DNA of 64,000 bases from Candidatus Kapaibacterium sp. (GTDB taxonomy: Bacteria; Bacteroidota; Ignavibacteria; Kapaibacteriales; HRBIN21). The notes under the pieces were generated by a model. The model searched no databases. It was not told the origin of the DNA and saw nothing but the letters and a program-made list of their open reading frames with translations. Made by a program: the position numbers and the translations under genes. Positions within the stretch are counted from its first letter, which is position 1, and each line of letters opens with the position of its first letter. The stretch is taken from assembly GCA_025059875.1 (NCBI GenBank), contig JANXCT010000001.1, positions 248,001 to 312,000 on the forward strand, in the 5' to 3' direction. Shown here piece after piece: positions 8,041 to 16,354 of this stretch.

Positions 8041-10101
8041 TTAGGGGACAAGCAGAACTTGGGAATGGAAGCCACCGCTGAAGCGGAGCGTAGCAAGGTA
8101 AACACCAGTGGCTATCGAGGGCAGTGCAAGCTGCAGATGCACCGTGCTGTGATGCTCCCAACGCCCTACCAGCTCTCCGCTGAGGGTAAAAAGGCAGAGC
8201 TCCATAGCAGCCTCGGTTGGAAGATCCACAGTGAGGATGCCAGCGGCGTACCGGAGGATGGTGCCAGTAGCTGGTAGGGATAGCCCTGCCGATATAGGGC
8301 TGGAGCGCCATAATCCACGCGGAGTCCCAGCTAAGAGTTGGGTTGGCCGTTCCAGGAGGGCATACACGGGCAGCCCGTCCCCCACAGTGCCAAGAGAATG
8401 CCATGAGAGCCCACCGTCGGTAGAGCGGAAGACTTCCCCTTCCAGAGTCCCAGCGTACCACATTGCTGTAGAGGCGCCTGCCGCTAGAGCCGTCAGTCCT
8501 CGCAGCAGAGGGTCTGCGGTCCCAATCGTTTGCCAGCTTTGGCCGCCGTCTGTGCTGCGGTATAGGCGGCCACCCCTCGTGTTGGGCAGGGACGAAGCTG
8601 CCAGCAGTATCTGCGGAGCGGCCGGATGGGAGACGAGGAAGTAGCACTCCCCACCCGGATAGCTGCTGATAGGCTGCCATGTACTTCCTGCATCCGTGCT
8701 CTGCACGATGCCGTCGGCACCGAACGCGAGAAAGGAGGATCCAGAGGCAATGACTGAAGCTACTCGAACATTCAGTGCAGGGGGCTCCCACGCTGCCCCC
8801 CCGTCGATAGAGCGTAGTAGTTCCCCGAGATCGGAGAGAGCAAGGATTGTGTCCCCAGAAGGACTTGCGGCAATCGAGACTAGAGAGCCGACAATCGGTA
8901 GGTCCTCTGTCAAGACCTGCCACCTCCCTGTACTGTGGTCGTAGCGGTAGATTCCAAGGGATGTTGCAACTACTACGCCAGAGCGGTACATCCCTACAGC
9001 GGTTAGTGGGTGCGGTCGGGGCAGCGAGAGAGCAATGTTGCTTAGGCTCGTGGCATCGGTATCAGACCAGAAGAGGCCGGCGGGTCCTCCAACGACGAAC
9101 GCTGAACCGAGTTGGGCTGCCCAGAGGATTGGGGGTGAGTCCAAACCCGTCCGAATGGCCTGCCATGATGCGTAAGGGCTCCACTGGTAAAGCTCCACGC
9201 CCCGAATAGCAGAGCCAACGAGCACACGGCCAGGGGCTATTGGGAGGAGAACGGTGATGTGGTCTGTGTAGCCGGAGTAGACAGTCTCCCACGTATTATC
9301 GGCGCGTAGAACTAAGAGCGCCCCCCGGCTAATCGCAGCAACTCCGGCATGCGAAGCGAATATCCCTCGAAGGGTTGTCCCTGGTAGGCTGGTTGCTATC
9401 CATGTAGTCCCATCGAAGCTTCGGTAGACTCCAGATGGTAGCACGACGCAGATGCTAGGCTCTACACCACCGGTGGTAGCTAGGTCTACCACTGGCTCGT
9501 TCGGTAGAGAACTGGCTACGGATTGCCATGAGCTACCACCGTCGGTACTTCGGAAGAGTCCAGCGCTAGTCCAGGCGAGGATATCGTTGAGAGCTCCAAA
9601 TGGGCAGAGGTCGTAGAGGGTTCCTTGAGGCAGCGGAATCGGCTCCCAGAGAGCACCAGCATCTCGACTCTGCCATGCCATCTGACCCCGTATACCGACG
9701 ACGACGTTGGGGTAGAGCGGATGGATCCGTATGCGGGTACCCCGATCGGCTAACACCGGATGGACTTGCATCCAGGTAACACCCTCGTCCGTGCTCCGCC
9801 AGAGTCCGTAAGGAGTTGTTACCAGCAGCACTTCAAGAGTCCCCATAGAGGCGAGCTCTACGCTGCTGACGGTGAGGGGGAACGTCGTAATACTGTTCCA
9901 GGCTGCCCCGACGGCTGGAGTCGTGTAGAGAGCTCCGTCAGCGCTCATCCACAGCCGTCCAGTGCGGGGGGATAGGACAATCGCGGTGGGGATGGCAGCC
10001 TCTACCTGCCCGCGAATCCTCGTCCACCCATGGGCTCCTACTTCAACTGCGACAACTAAGGCAAGACCGGCCAGAATGGGAGTGCCCCGTACCACATTCA
10101 T
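8041..10101 (-). CDS. Secreted BNR/Asp-box beta-propeller protein with T9SS-like C-terminus
   Basis: 686 residues. A hydrophobic N-terminal signal (ILAGLALVVAVEVGAHG) is followed by repeated Asp-box motifs of the form S-T-D-x-G-x-x-W: RSTDEGVTW, QSRDAGALW, RSTDGGSSW, RSIDGGAAW, QSTDAGSTW, RSTDGGQSW and RSTDGGLSW. These mark Ycf48/sortilin/sialidase-type propellers. The last 70 residues contain a beta-rich tail (LCLFTLSGELVGRWEHH, then IATGVYLATLRF) resembling a type A T9SS sorting domain, so export to the cell surface is likely. No enzymatic residues of sialidases are evident. Its ATG overlaps the stop of the aminotransferase gene (TGATG), so it is translated from the same message. Confidence 0.8.
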   Translation of the reverse strand: MNVVRGTPILAGLALVVAVEVGAHGWTRIRGQVEAAIPTAIVLSPRTGRLWMSADGALYTTPAVGAAWNSITTFPLTVSSVELASMGTLEVLLVTTPYGLWRSTDEGVTWMQVHPVLADRGTRIRIHPLYPNVVVGIRGQMAWQSRDAGALWEPIPLPQGTLYDLCPFGALNDILAWTSAGLFRSTDGGSSWQSVASSLPNEPVVDLATTGGVEPSICVVLPSGVYRSFDGTTWIATSLPGTTLRGIFASHAGVAAISRGALLVLRADNTWETVYSGYTDHITVLLPIAPGRVLVGSAIRGVELYQWSPYASWQAIRTGLDSPPILWAAQLGSAFVVGGPAGLFWSDTDATSLSNIALSLPRPHPLTAVGMYRSGVVVATSLGIYRYDHSTGRWQVLTEDLPIVGSLVSIAASPSGDTILALSDLGELLRSIDGGAAWEPPALNVRVASVIASGSSFLAFGADGIVQSTDAGSTWQPISSYPGGECYFLVSHPAAPQILLAASSLPNTRGGRLYRSTDGGQSWQTIGTADPLLRGLTALAAGASTAMWYAGTLEGEVFRSTDGGLSWHSLGTVGDGLPVYALLERPTQLLAGTPRGLWRSSPISAGLSLPATGTILRYAAGILTVDLPTEAAMELCLFTLSGELVGRWEHHSTVHLQLALPSIATGVYLATLRFSGGFHSQVLLVP

Positions 10102-11306
10102 CAGCTGTCAAAAGCAACTTCAGACATGCAGCTAGCGTGACGGGTGAGGAAGTCTTCTATCCGCTGCAGTGCTAGCTGGATATTCTCTACCGAGTTCGCA
10201 TACGAGAACCGCACGAATCCTTCTCCGTATGCTCCGAAGGCTGTGCCGCTCAGGCAGGCAACCCCGGCCTCGTAGAGTAGGCGTTCAGCAAACTCCCGAG
10301 AGCTCATGCCGGTTCCCCTGATATCAGGGAAGGCGTAGAATGCTCCTTGGGGGACCACACATGTAATGCCTGGCAAGCGGTTGAGCCCCTCTATGAGGAC
10401 ATCGCGGCGACGCTGGAATTCCTCGACGAATTGGCGGACTGTCGGGAGCGTCCGGTCGCTAAGTGCTTCAATCCCGGCGATTTGCGTGAAAGTCGCTGTA
10501 CAACTGGTGCAGTTTGTCTGTAGCCGAGCAACAACTTCAGCGATGTGGGCTGGCATGAGTCCGTAGCCAATTCTCCAGCCCGTCATAGCGAACGTCTTAG
10601 AAAAGCCATCTAGCACGATGGTGCGCTCCTTCATGCCCTCAAACTGCACGATGCTAACGTGCCGCGCACCGTCGTACATGATCTGCGAGTAGATTTCATC
10701 GCTGAAGACGATGAGGTTGTGGCGGCAGGCGATCTCGGCGATCTGCTCTAGCTCTTCGGCTGTCAGGATACTACCTGTTGGGTTGTGGGGGCTATTGAGC
10801 ACTATCATCCGCGTCCGGGGTGTTAGCCGAGCCTCTATATCACCGACGTCTACGCGAAATCCCTTCTCTTGCCGGAGGGGGAGAGGGACGGGGATAGCGT
10901 TCAGGAAGCGGATGACTGACTCGTAGATGGGAAATCCGGGGTTGGGATAGATCACCTCGTCGCCTTCCTCCAGCGTTGCCATCATGCCAAAGAAGATGAT
11001 CGGCTTCGCGCCGGGGGTAATGACCACCTCGTTGCCGGAGTAGAGCTGGATTCCGCGGGTTCGGTTGAAGTAGTCAGCGATTGCTTCGCGGACTTCTGGT
11101 AGCCCTGGTGAGGGACCGTAGTGCGTATACCCTTCGTCCAACGCCCGCTTAGCGGCCTCGCGGATGTTCTCTGGTGTGTCGAAGTCCGGCTCGCCAATCT
11201 CTAAGTGGACGATATGGTGCCCTTGGGCTTCAAGTTGGCGGGCACGGGCAAGGACTTCAAAAGCTGTTTCTGTGCCCAGGCGGCTAATTCGGCTAGCAAT
11301 GTGCAT
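10101..11306 (-). CDS. PLP-dependent class I aminotransferase (aspartate aminotransferase type)
   Basis: 401 residues, fold-type I. Visible motifs: HLEIGEPDFDTPENIREAA at the N-terminus, YTHYGPSPGLPEVREAIA, VLNSPHNPTGSI (cofactor and substrate Asn), FSDEIYSQIMYDG, and FSKTFAMTGWRIGYG containing the Schiff-base Lys. A C-terminal FVRFSYANS supplies the carboxylate-binding Arg. The family (aspartate/prephenate aminotransferase, subgroup I-gamma) makes aspartate, or arogenate for aromatic amino acids; sequence alone does not separate these. The start codon overlaps the tsaE stop by one base and the gene's own stop overlaps the next start, so translation is tightly coupled. Catalytic residues are intact. 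Confidence 0.93.
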   Translation of the reverse strand: MHIASRISRLGTETAFEVLARARQLEAQGHHIVHLEIGEPDFDTPENIREAAKRALDEGYTHYGPSPGLPEVREAIADYFNRTRGIQLYSGNEVVITPGAKPIIFFGMMATLEEGDEVIYPNPGFPIYESVIRFLNAIPVPLPLRQEKGFRVDVGDIEARLTPRTRMIVLNSPHNPTGSILTAEELEQIAEIACRHNLIVFSDEIYSQIMYDGARHVSIVQFEGMKERTIVLDGFSKTFAMTGWRIGYGLMPAHIAEVVARLQTNCTSCTATFTQIAGIEALSDRTLPTVRQFVEEFQRRRDVLIEGLNRLPGITCVVPQGAFYAFPDIRGTGMSSREFAERLLYEAGVACLSGTAFGAYGEGFVRFSYANSVENIQLALQRIEDFLTRHASCMSEVAFDS

Positions 11307-11794
11307 CAGCGCGCCTCGTTGGGTTGGACGTGTGTGATGCGGATGATTCGTAGAGTGTCAGCGTCGGGAGCGGGGTCGATCGAAATGGCATAGTGAGGGA
11401 TCGAAATGAGCGAGTCGGCGTGTTCAGACCACTCCACCATCTTGATTGCAGAGGGATCGGCAATGCACTCCTCGAAGCCGATGTCGTGGAGTTCTTGCAG
11501 CGACTTGATGCGGTAGAGGTCCACGTGGTAGAGCACGACTTCCTCGCCGTCGGGGAAAGTGCCGAGGTACTGGTTGATGATGGTGAAGGTGGGACTTGTG
11601 ACAAGCTCCTCTACTTGGAAGTACTGACAGACACCCTTGACGAAGGCTGTCTTGCCAGCCCCCAACTCTCCGTAGAAGGCAACGACATCCCCAGGCTTGA
11701 GTCGTTGAGCGAACGTGCGGGCGATCTGCAGGGTGTCGGCTTCGCTGTGGGAGAGGTACTCCTCCACGCCACCGTTAGGGGAGACTTTCGGCAT
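11306..11794 (-). CDS. tsaE: tRNA threonylcarbamoyladenosine biosynthesis ATPase TsaE
   Basis: About 162 residues. The P-loop GELGAGKTAFVKGVCQYF, the TSPTF box (VTSPTFTIINQY), HVDLYRI and MVEWSEH are the family signatures. TsaE works with TsaB and TsaD to build t6A37 on ANN-decoding tRNAs and hydrolyses ATP during the cycle. A TTG at 11804-11806 is in frame, but the ATG at 11792-11794 lies 30 bases after a promoter-like box (11824-11831), so I prefer the ATG. The porX gene ends 46 bases upstream, and the box sits in that gap. Confidence 0.93.
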   Translation of the reverse strand: MPKVSPNGGVEEYLSHSEADTLQIARTFAQRLKPGDVVAFYGELGAGKTAFVKGVCQYFQVEELVTSPTFTIINQYLGTFPDGEEVVLYHVDLYRIKSLQELHDIGFEECIADPSAIKMVEWSEHADSLISIPHYAISIDPAPDADTLRIIRITHVQPNEAR

Positions 11795-11823
11795 CTGGAC
11801 CGTCAAGAGACCCCAGTAGACTA

Positions 11824-11831
11824 CAAAAATA
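11824..11831 (-). promoter_or_regulatory. TATTTTTG promoter-like box upstream of tsaE
   Basis: Reads TATTTTTG on the minus strand, matching the Bacteroidota -7 consensus TAnnTTTG, 30 bases before the tsaE ATG and just outside the porX stop. No TTTG-type -33 element is evident. It could start an internal transcript for tsaE and the genes below it. Confidence 0.45.
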
Positions 11832-11840
11832 CGCGGCGCG

Positions 11841-13415
11841 CTATGCCCGAGGTTCTAAGATAGCCACCGGCAGCACCATCTCCTCCAGAGAGATTCCACC
11901 GTGCTGAAAGCTATCGCGATAGTGTTGGGCGTAGTAGTGGTAGTCGGTCGGGTAGACAAAGTAGTAGTTCTCCTTCGCGATCACCATTGTGGAAGCAGCG
12001 CTGCTTCGAGGCAGGAGCCATTGCTGAGGATCGCGGAGGTACACGACGCCGCGCTCGTACTCTACGCGGAGATTTCGGCCCAACTTGTACCGGAGATTCG
12101 TCGTCGTCTCCCGATCGCCATACACTTTCAGCGGTCGGAGGCATCGGATGGAGCCGTGATCGGTGGTGATGATGACAGTAGGCCTCGGCTCTGCTGTTGC
12201 CAACGTGCGCAAGATGCCGAAGAGGCTCGAGTGGAGGAACCAGGAGCGTGTCAAAGTGCGGTATGCAGCTTCGTCGGGGACGATCTCACGCAGGATCGGG
12301 GATTCTGAGCGTGAGTGGACGAGCATGTCGACGGCATTGACTACGATGGCAATCAGGCCGTGCTGGAGGTAGCGCCCGATTTCTTGCTCCACCTTGCGCC
12401 CGAAGGCGGGATCGATGATTTTGAAGTAGGCGATCCCACCAGGGACCTCCATACGACGTCGCTGGAAGTAGGATTCCAGGAGTTGCCGCTCGTAGGCATT
12501 CTGGCTCTGCTCGTCTCCAGATTCATGCCACCATTGCGGGTAGTACTGCTGGATCTGCAGCGGGAAGAGCCCAGAGAAAATGGCGTTTCGAGCATAGGCA
12601 GTTGTTGTCGGGAGGATGGAGCAGGCGTAGTTTCGTTCGATGCTGTAGAGTCGATGCAAGACATCTTCCAACACTAGCCACTGGTCAAGCCGCAGACAGT
12701 CGATCACGATGAAGACAACGGGCCGCTCTGCTGAAATGCGTGGTACTACGAACCGCTCGAGGAGGAACGGAGAAAGGGTCGGTACGTCTTCCCCTTTGGG
12801 ATTTCGGAGCCATGACTCGTAGGCCTGCTCTACGAAGGTTCCGAAAGCGGCGTTACATTCGCGCCATTGAGCTGCAAGCGTCTCATGGAGGCCCAACTCT
12901 GGGTGTTCTTCCAGCTCCATACTCCAGGTGACAAGCTTCAAGTAGATCTCCAGCCAGTCGTACCACGTCAGCGGCTCATTCAGACGCCGACCAATCATGT
13001 AGAAGCCCCGTAGGTAGTCCTGCGTTAGGCGCTCTCCTGTGATCCGCCGAGCCTCGAGCAACTTTTTGCAGGCTGCGAGGATCTGCGTCGGATTGACCGG
13101 CTTAGTCAGGTAGTCGTCAATCTTGCGTCCGATGGCCTCCTCCATAAGGGTCTCGGCTTCGTTTTTGGTGACCATGACGACTGGTACATGAGGGGCAAGC
13201 TCTTTAAGCACCTCTAAGGTCTCTAAGCCAGTCATCCCCATCATCATCTCGTCCAGGAAGATGAGGTCGTAGGCGTTCTGCCGGACGAGTTCGATAGCAT
13301 CCTCGCCGGAAGTAGCAGTAGCGACCTCGTACCCGTGCTGGCAGAGCAGGAGGATGTGGGGCTGTAAGAGTTCTACTTCGTCGTCTACCCAAAGAATTGT
13401 ACCACGGCTCTTCAT
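11841..13415 (-). CDS. porX: T9SS regulator PorX (response receiver fused to PglZ domain)
   Basis: 524 residues. The CheY-like receiver (about 5-125) has WVDDEVE, the phospho-acceptor Asp in LIFLDEMMMGMTG and the switch Lys in YLTKPVNP. A helical linker leads to a PglZ/alkaline-phosphatase-fold domain with VFIVIDCLRLDQW, SILPTTTAYARNAIFSGLFP and ITTDHGSIR, which supply the metal-binding residues. PorX is the cytoplasmic regulator of type IX secretion, usually activated by PorY, and its PglZ domain is a zinc phosphodiesterase in characterised homologues. It is the first gene of the minus-strand run and diverges from the Nif3 gene. The expected length and all key residues are present. Confidence 0.93.
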   Translation of the reverse strand: MKSRGTILWVDDEVELLQPHILLLCQHGYEVATATSGEDAIELVRQNAYDLIFLDEMMMGMTGLETLEVLKELAPHVPVVMVTKNEAETLMEEAIGRKIDDYLTKPVNPTQILAACKKLLEARRITGERLTQDYLRGFYMIGRRLNEPLTWYDWLEIYLKLVTWSMELEEHPELGLHETLAAQWRECNAAFGTFVEQAYESWLRNPKGEDVPTLSPFLLERFVVPRISAERPVVFIVIDCLRLDQWLVLEDVLHRLYSIERNYACSILPTTTAYARNAIFSGLFPLQIQQYYPQWWHESGDEQSQNAYERQLLESYFQRRRMEVPGGIAYFKIIDPAFGRKVEQEIGRYLQHGLIAIVVNAVDMLVHSRSESPILREIVPDEAAYRTLTRSWFLHSSLFGILRTLATAEPRPTVIITTDHGSIRCLRPLKVYGDRETTTNLRYKLGRNLRVEYERGVVYLRDPQQWLLPRSSAASTMVIAKENYYFVYPTDYHYYAQHYRDSFQHGGISLEEMVLPVAILEPRA

Positions 13416-13508
13416 CGTGTCGTCCTATGCTGGTGTCGTCCGGAGCAGACGAACGGGGAGCCTTCGCATTACCAAGTACGGTGCCAACGTGGGCAGCTGC
13501 GTTTTTCG

Positions 13509-13516
13509 TAAGTTTG
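13509..13516 (+). promoter_or_regulatory. TAAGTTTG promoter-like box before the Nif3 gene
   Basis: An exact TAnnTTTG match in the 125-base divergent gap between porX and the Nif3-like gene, 25 bases before the ATG at 13541. No clear -33 element and no strong ribosome binding site follow it. Confidence 0.45.
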
Positions 13517-13540
13517 CATGCTTGCGAGCTACATAGCCTC

Positions 13541-14410
13541 ATGGGCATAGCCCTCACAGAGTTTCTAGCACTGGTAGACCAAGAGTTTCCCCCAGAGACG
13601 GCGAACGAAGGTGATGTAACAGGGCTCCAACTTCAATCAGGGCGGCAAGAAGTCAATGCCATCCTGGTGTGCTACGAGGTCACGGATGCTGTCATTGAGG
13701 AGGCTCGGCAAGGTGGGTATGACCTTATTGTTGCCTTCCATCCTCTCCTCTTTTCGCCGCTTCGGGCTCTTACGGAGGCGGATCGTGTTGGGCATTTGAG
13801 CACGCTGCTCATCCAGTACGGGATTGCCCTTGTGGTCCTCCACACACGGGTTGATGCCCATCCGGAAGGAACGACTGCACGGCTTGCTCATGCTTTAGGG
13901 CTGCGGGTCCGGGAGCCGCTGCTGCCGGATCCTCGGTATGCAGGGTATGGGATGGGATCGGTTGTGGAGTGCGATCCGCCCCTGGAAGCCCGGGAGCTGA
14001 TAGAACGTGTCGCAAGGTACAGTGGACAGCCAGTACGGTATGTCCCGGGTAGACCTCACGCCATTCGGATGGTTGCTCTCGTTGGTGGGAGCGGAGCAAG
14101 CTTCTTACCGCAGGTACTGCAGCGGGGTCTGGACGCTTTCATCACCGGTGATGTCAAGTACCATGCCTTCCTCCAAGCACAGCATCGGCTGTGGCTCATT
14201 GATGCAGGGCATGCAGAGACAGAGCGCTATGTCCCGGAGGCGATGGCAGAACTTCTACGACGTTGCCTTTCTGATTCCGTCCCTGTGAAGATCGCGCGTT
14301 CGTGGCGTGCGCCTATTCATTGGTACTGGCAAGGGGCTCCAGGTCTCACAGCTGCTGCTGGACTCAATGAAGGACCAGATCTACTACCTCGCGCTCATCG
14401 CTGTGATTGA
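13541..14410 (+). CDS. Nif3-like dinuclear metal-centre protein
   Basis: 289 residues, shorter than the about 370-residue Nif3 form with a PII-like insert. Family motifs: ETANEGDVTGLQLQSG, LIVAFHPLLFSPL, VVLHTRVDAHPEGT, LVGGSGASFL, DAFITGDVKYHAF and DAGHAETERY. The first motif normally reads His-His-Pro; here it is Phe-His-Pro, so one metal ligand is replaced. Nif3 proteins are widespread and poorly understood, with GTP cyclohydrolase I type 2 or hydrolase activity proposed. I place the start at the ATG at 13541, because the frame upstream only crosses the divergent promoter gap. The 3' end overlaps the zinc-ribbon gene by 44 bases, a gene pair that recurs in many bacteria. Confidence 0.88.
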   Translation: MGIALTEFLALVDQEFPPETANEGDVTGLQLQSGRQEVNAILVCYEVTDAVIEEARQGGYDLIVAFHPLLFSPLRALTEADRVGHLSTLLIQYGIALVVLHTRVDAHPEGTTARLAHALGLRVREPLLPDPRYAGYGMGSVVECDPPLEARELIERVARYSGQPVRYVPGRPHAIRMVALVGGSGASFLPQVLQRGLDAFITGDVKYHAFLQAQHRLWLIDAGHAETERYVPEAMAELLRRCLSDSVPVKIARSWRAPIHWYWQGAPGLTAAAGLNEGPDLLPRAHRCD

Positions 14411-15107
14411 CCGGCGACTGGATGAGCTGCAAGAGGACTTCGGCGAACTGCCTGACCAAGTACAGCGCGCCCGCCAAGCTGTACAGCACCATGAGGCACT
14501 AGTCAACGAAACTCGTGGCATCATCGAGGAGATCCGCTCCTTCCGCGCTCAGGCGCATATTACCATCCAAGAGTTGCGCGACCGCGAGCAACGACTCTCC
14601 GAGCAGCAGTTCCGGGTCCGGAACAACCGAGAGTTCGATGCGTTGACCCGTGAGATTCAGAATGTACGGAGCGAGCGGGAACGTATTGAGCAGGAGCTCC
14701 GCAATTCGGTGGTCAAGTTGGAGAACCTGGAGAGCATCCTCCAGCGGCAAGAGGAAGAATTAGCACGTGCGCAACAGGAGCTGGCAGAACTGGAACACGC
14801 GCTGGAGCTGTTGAGCAGCCACCAGAGTGACGAGGTCGTGCAGCTCCACCAATGGCGGCAGCGACTGGTCCAGAAGGTACGTTCGGAGTTGCTGGGAGAG
14901 TATGAGCGCGTCCGTTCCTTCCATCGCGATGCATTGGTGCCGGTCCGCCGAGAAAGCTGCTCTGGGTGCTACAGTCGCATTACTCCCCAACGGTTGGTGG
15001 AGATTCGCATGTACCGCGAACATATCTTCCGTTGCGAACACTGCGGCAGGATTCTCTACCCAGAGGAGCGCCTTCCCGAGCTCGAAGAGGCGGAAGCGCT
15101 ATCATGA
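14367..15107 (+). CDS. Coiled-coil protein with C4 zinc ribbon (CdsZ-like)
   Basis: 246 residues. Residues about 15-185 are a long alpha-helical coiled coil rich in Glu, Gln and Arg. The C-terminus carries CSGCYSRITPQRL and, about 20 residues later, FRCEHCGRILYP: two CxxC pairs forming a C4 zinc ribbon. This is the zf-RING_7/YbaJ-like family typically next to Nif3 genes; its biochemical role is not established. I start at the ATG at 14367 (MKDQIYYLALIAVIDRRL), inside the end of the Nif3 gene. The stop overlaps the RNase H start as ATGA, so all three proteins are probably made from one transcript. Confidence 0.85.
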   Translation: MKDQIYYLALIAVIDRRLDELQEDFGELPDQVQRARQAVQHHEALVNETRGIIEEIRSFRAQAHITIQELRDREQRLSEQQFRVRNNREFDALTREIQNVRSERERIEQELRNSVVKLENLESILQRQEEELARAQQELAELEHALELLSSHQSDEVVQLHQWRQRLVQKVRSELLGEYERVRSFHRDALVPVRRESCSGCYSRITPQRLVEIRMYREHIFRCEHCGRILYPEERLPELEEAEALS

Positions 15108-15640
15108 AGCTACATGTCTTCATTGATGGAGCAGCGGCTGGGAATCCCGGCCCGGCAGGAATTGGTGTGGTCATCGTAGGTGACAATGGCGCTCCACTAC
15201 TCCAATGTGCTGAGTCCATCGGAACTGCAACGAATAACGTCGCCGAGTACCGTGCTCTCCTGCGGGCCTTAGAGATCCTTCCCAACTTGGATGTCCAACT
15301 GGACAGCGTGACTATCTGCAGCGATAGCCAACTGTTGGTTCAGCAGCTGACTGGCAGCTACCGCGTCCGGACACAACACTTGCTCTCTCTGTGGGAAGAG
15401 GCACGGCGGAGATTGCAGGAGCTGCAGGTTCCGGTCCGCATAGAGCATATTCCACGGGAGGCTAACTACGAGGCCGATCGACTGGCGCGAGTCGGGGCTC
15501 GGATGTCGCAACGACAGTATGCTAAGGGCAGTGAATCTTCGTCTTTCTACCAGCAAAGCCGGGGGACGCGGGCAGCCGCGGGAGCCAATGTGCTGGTTCC
15601 TGAGGAAAGTCCGAACTCCGCAGAGCAGCGTGCCGGCTAA
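15104..15640 (+). CDS. RNase HI-family protein whose 3' end overlaps rnpB
   Basis: 178 residues. The RNase H fold is complete by about residue 135, with the catalytic set visible: Asp in VFIDGAAAGNPGPAGIG, Glu in NNVAEYRALLRALE, Asp in ICSDSQLLVQQL and the last Asp in NYEADRLARVG. This class (RHase HI-like, often labelled reverse-transcriptase-like) cleaves RNA in RNA-DNA hybrids. Residues after about 140 form a low-complexity, Ser/Arg/Ala/Glu-rich tail with no family equivalent, and residues 152-178 are encoded by the first 83 bases of the RNase P RNA gene. The tail therefore looks like a by-product of running into rnpB. Start ATG at 15104 overlaps the preceding stop. Confidence 0.88.
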   Translation: MKLHVFIDGAAAGNPGPAGIGVVIVGDNGAPLLQCAESIGTATNNVAEYRALLRALEILPNLDVQLDSVTICSDSQLLVQQLTGSYRVRTQHLLSLWEEARRRLQELQVPVRIEHIPREANYEADRLARVGARMSQRQYAKGSESSSFYQQSRGTRAAAGANVLVPEESPNSAEQRAG

Positions 15641-16008
15641 CCGCCGGGCGGAACTCCGTTGGGGAGGTCCGACGGACAGTGCCACAGAGACCAGACCGCC
15701 AATCCGCTCATGGAGTTGCCACGACTCCATGGGGTCATGGAGGCAAGGGTGAAAGGGTGGGGTAAGAGCCCACCAGCACCTCGGGTAACCGAGGTGGCTT
15801 GGCAAACCCCACGCGGAGCAAGGCCGAGTAGGGATGTGGACCACGCTCCAGGGGTGGCGGGTGGCTCGCCCGCTGGGGGCTCCCTCCAACGGAGACCCCT
15901 CACATCCGGGTAGGCCGCTGGAGGGGATGGGAGACCATCCCCCAAGATACATGGCTGCCTCCCCCGAAGAACGGGGAAGACAGAATTCGGCTTACAGTGT
16001 CCCCCGGC
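15558..16008 (+). ncRNA. rnpB: RNase P RNA, bacterial type A
   Basis: The ends pair as helix P1: GCCGGGGGAC at 15558-15567 with GTCCCCCGGC at 15999-16008. The conserved core is unmistakable: GAGGAAAGTCC (15602-15612), ACAGTGCCACAGAGA (15676 on), GGGTAAGAGCCCACC, GCAAACCCCACGCGGAGCAA with AGTAGGG, AGATACATGGCTGCC, and AGACAGAATTCGGCTTACAG near the 3' end. About 451 nucleotides, a normal size for type A. This is the catalytic RNA that matures tRNA and tmRNA 5' ends. Its first 83 bases lie inside the RNase H coding region, so it is either processed from the operon transcript or has a promoter inside that gene. End positions are within a few bases. Confidence 0.96.
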
Positions 16009-16045
16009 GCACTTCTTCTCCATCGGTTGACTTCGGGAAGGGGTG

Positions 16046-16354
16046 ATGCGGCTTCCGGATGACCCATTGCTCCGAGAGCTTCTGCCGGAGTTCGTAGATA
16101 CGTGGCAGCATGAAGCACCTCTAATCCTGGAAGCAGCTCACAAGCAGAATGATGCCGAACTCTACCGGCTTGGGCATACGCTCAAAGGCTCTTGCCTGCA
16201 GTTTGGGCTGACTGAGCTGGCGGAGCTGGGAATTCAAGTGATGGAGTGCGCGCGGAATCATTCTTGGAATGCTGTCCCCGCTCTCTACGAGCAGATTGTG
16301 CTCCATCTACAGCAGCTTCAACGGTTGGTAGGGCATTCGCAAGGAGAGCAATGA
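16046..16354 (+). CDS. Hpt (histidine phosphotransfer) domain protein
   Basis: 102 residues, a single Hpt domain. The phospho-accepting His is in RLGHTLKGSCLQFG, preceded by the typical acidic-helical MRLPDDPLLRELLPEFVDTW start and followed by LAELGIQVMECARNH. Hpt proteins relay phosphate between hybrid kinases and response regulators in the cytoplasm. A GTG two codons earlier... (16043) is possible, but the ATG at 16046 has GGGAAG five bases upstream. It follows rnpB by 38 bases and overlaps the next gene as ATGA. A sensor protein with a degenerate kinase core lies 2.5 kb downstream; a functional link is only a possibility. Confidence 0.85.
   Translation: MRLPDDPLLRELLPEFVDTWQHEAPLILEAAHKQNDAELYRLGHTLKGSCLQFGLTELAELGIQVMECARNHSWNAVPALYEQIVLHLQQLQRLVGHSQGEQ

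Noticed and set aside
11841-13415. A PglZ domain, which also occurs in the BREX phage-defence system.
   Set aside because: The fusion to an N-terminal receiver is the PorX architecture, and no other BREX gene is nearby.
13416-13540. Searched for a CIRCE operator because hrcA is in the downstream run.
   Set aside because: No TTAGCACTC-N9-GAGTGCTAA-like repeat is present here or before hrcA.
15269-15952. A 227-codon minus-strand open frame.
   Set aside because: It lies antisense to the RNase H gene and rnpB and has no recognisable domain or ribosome binding site.
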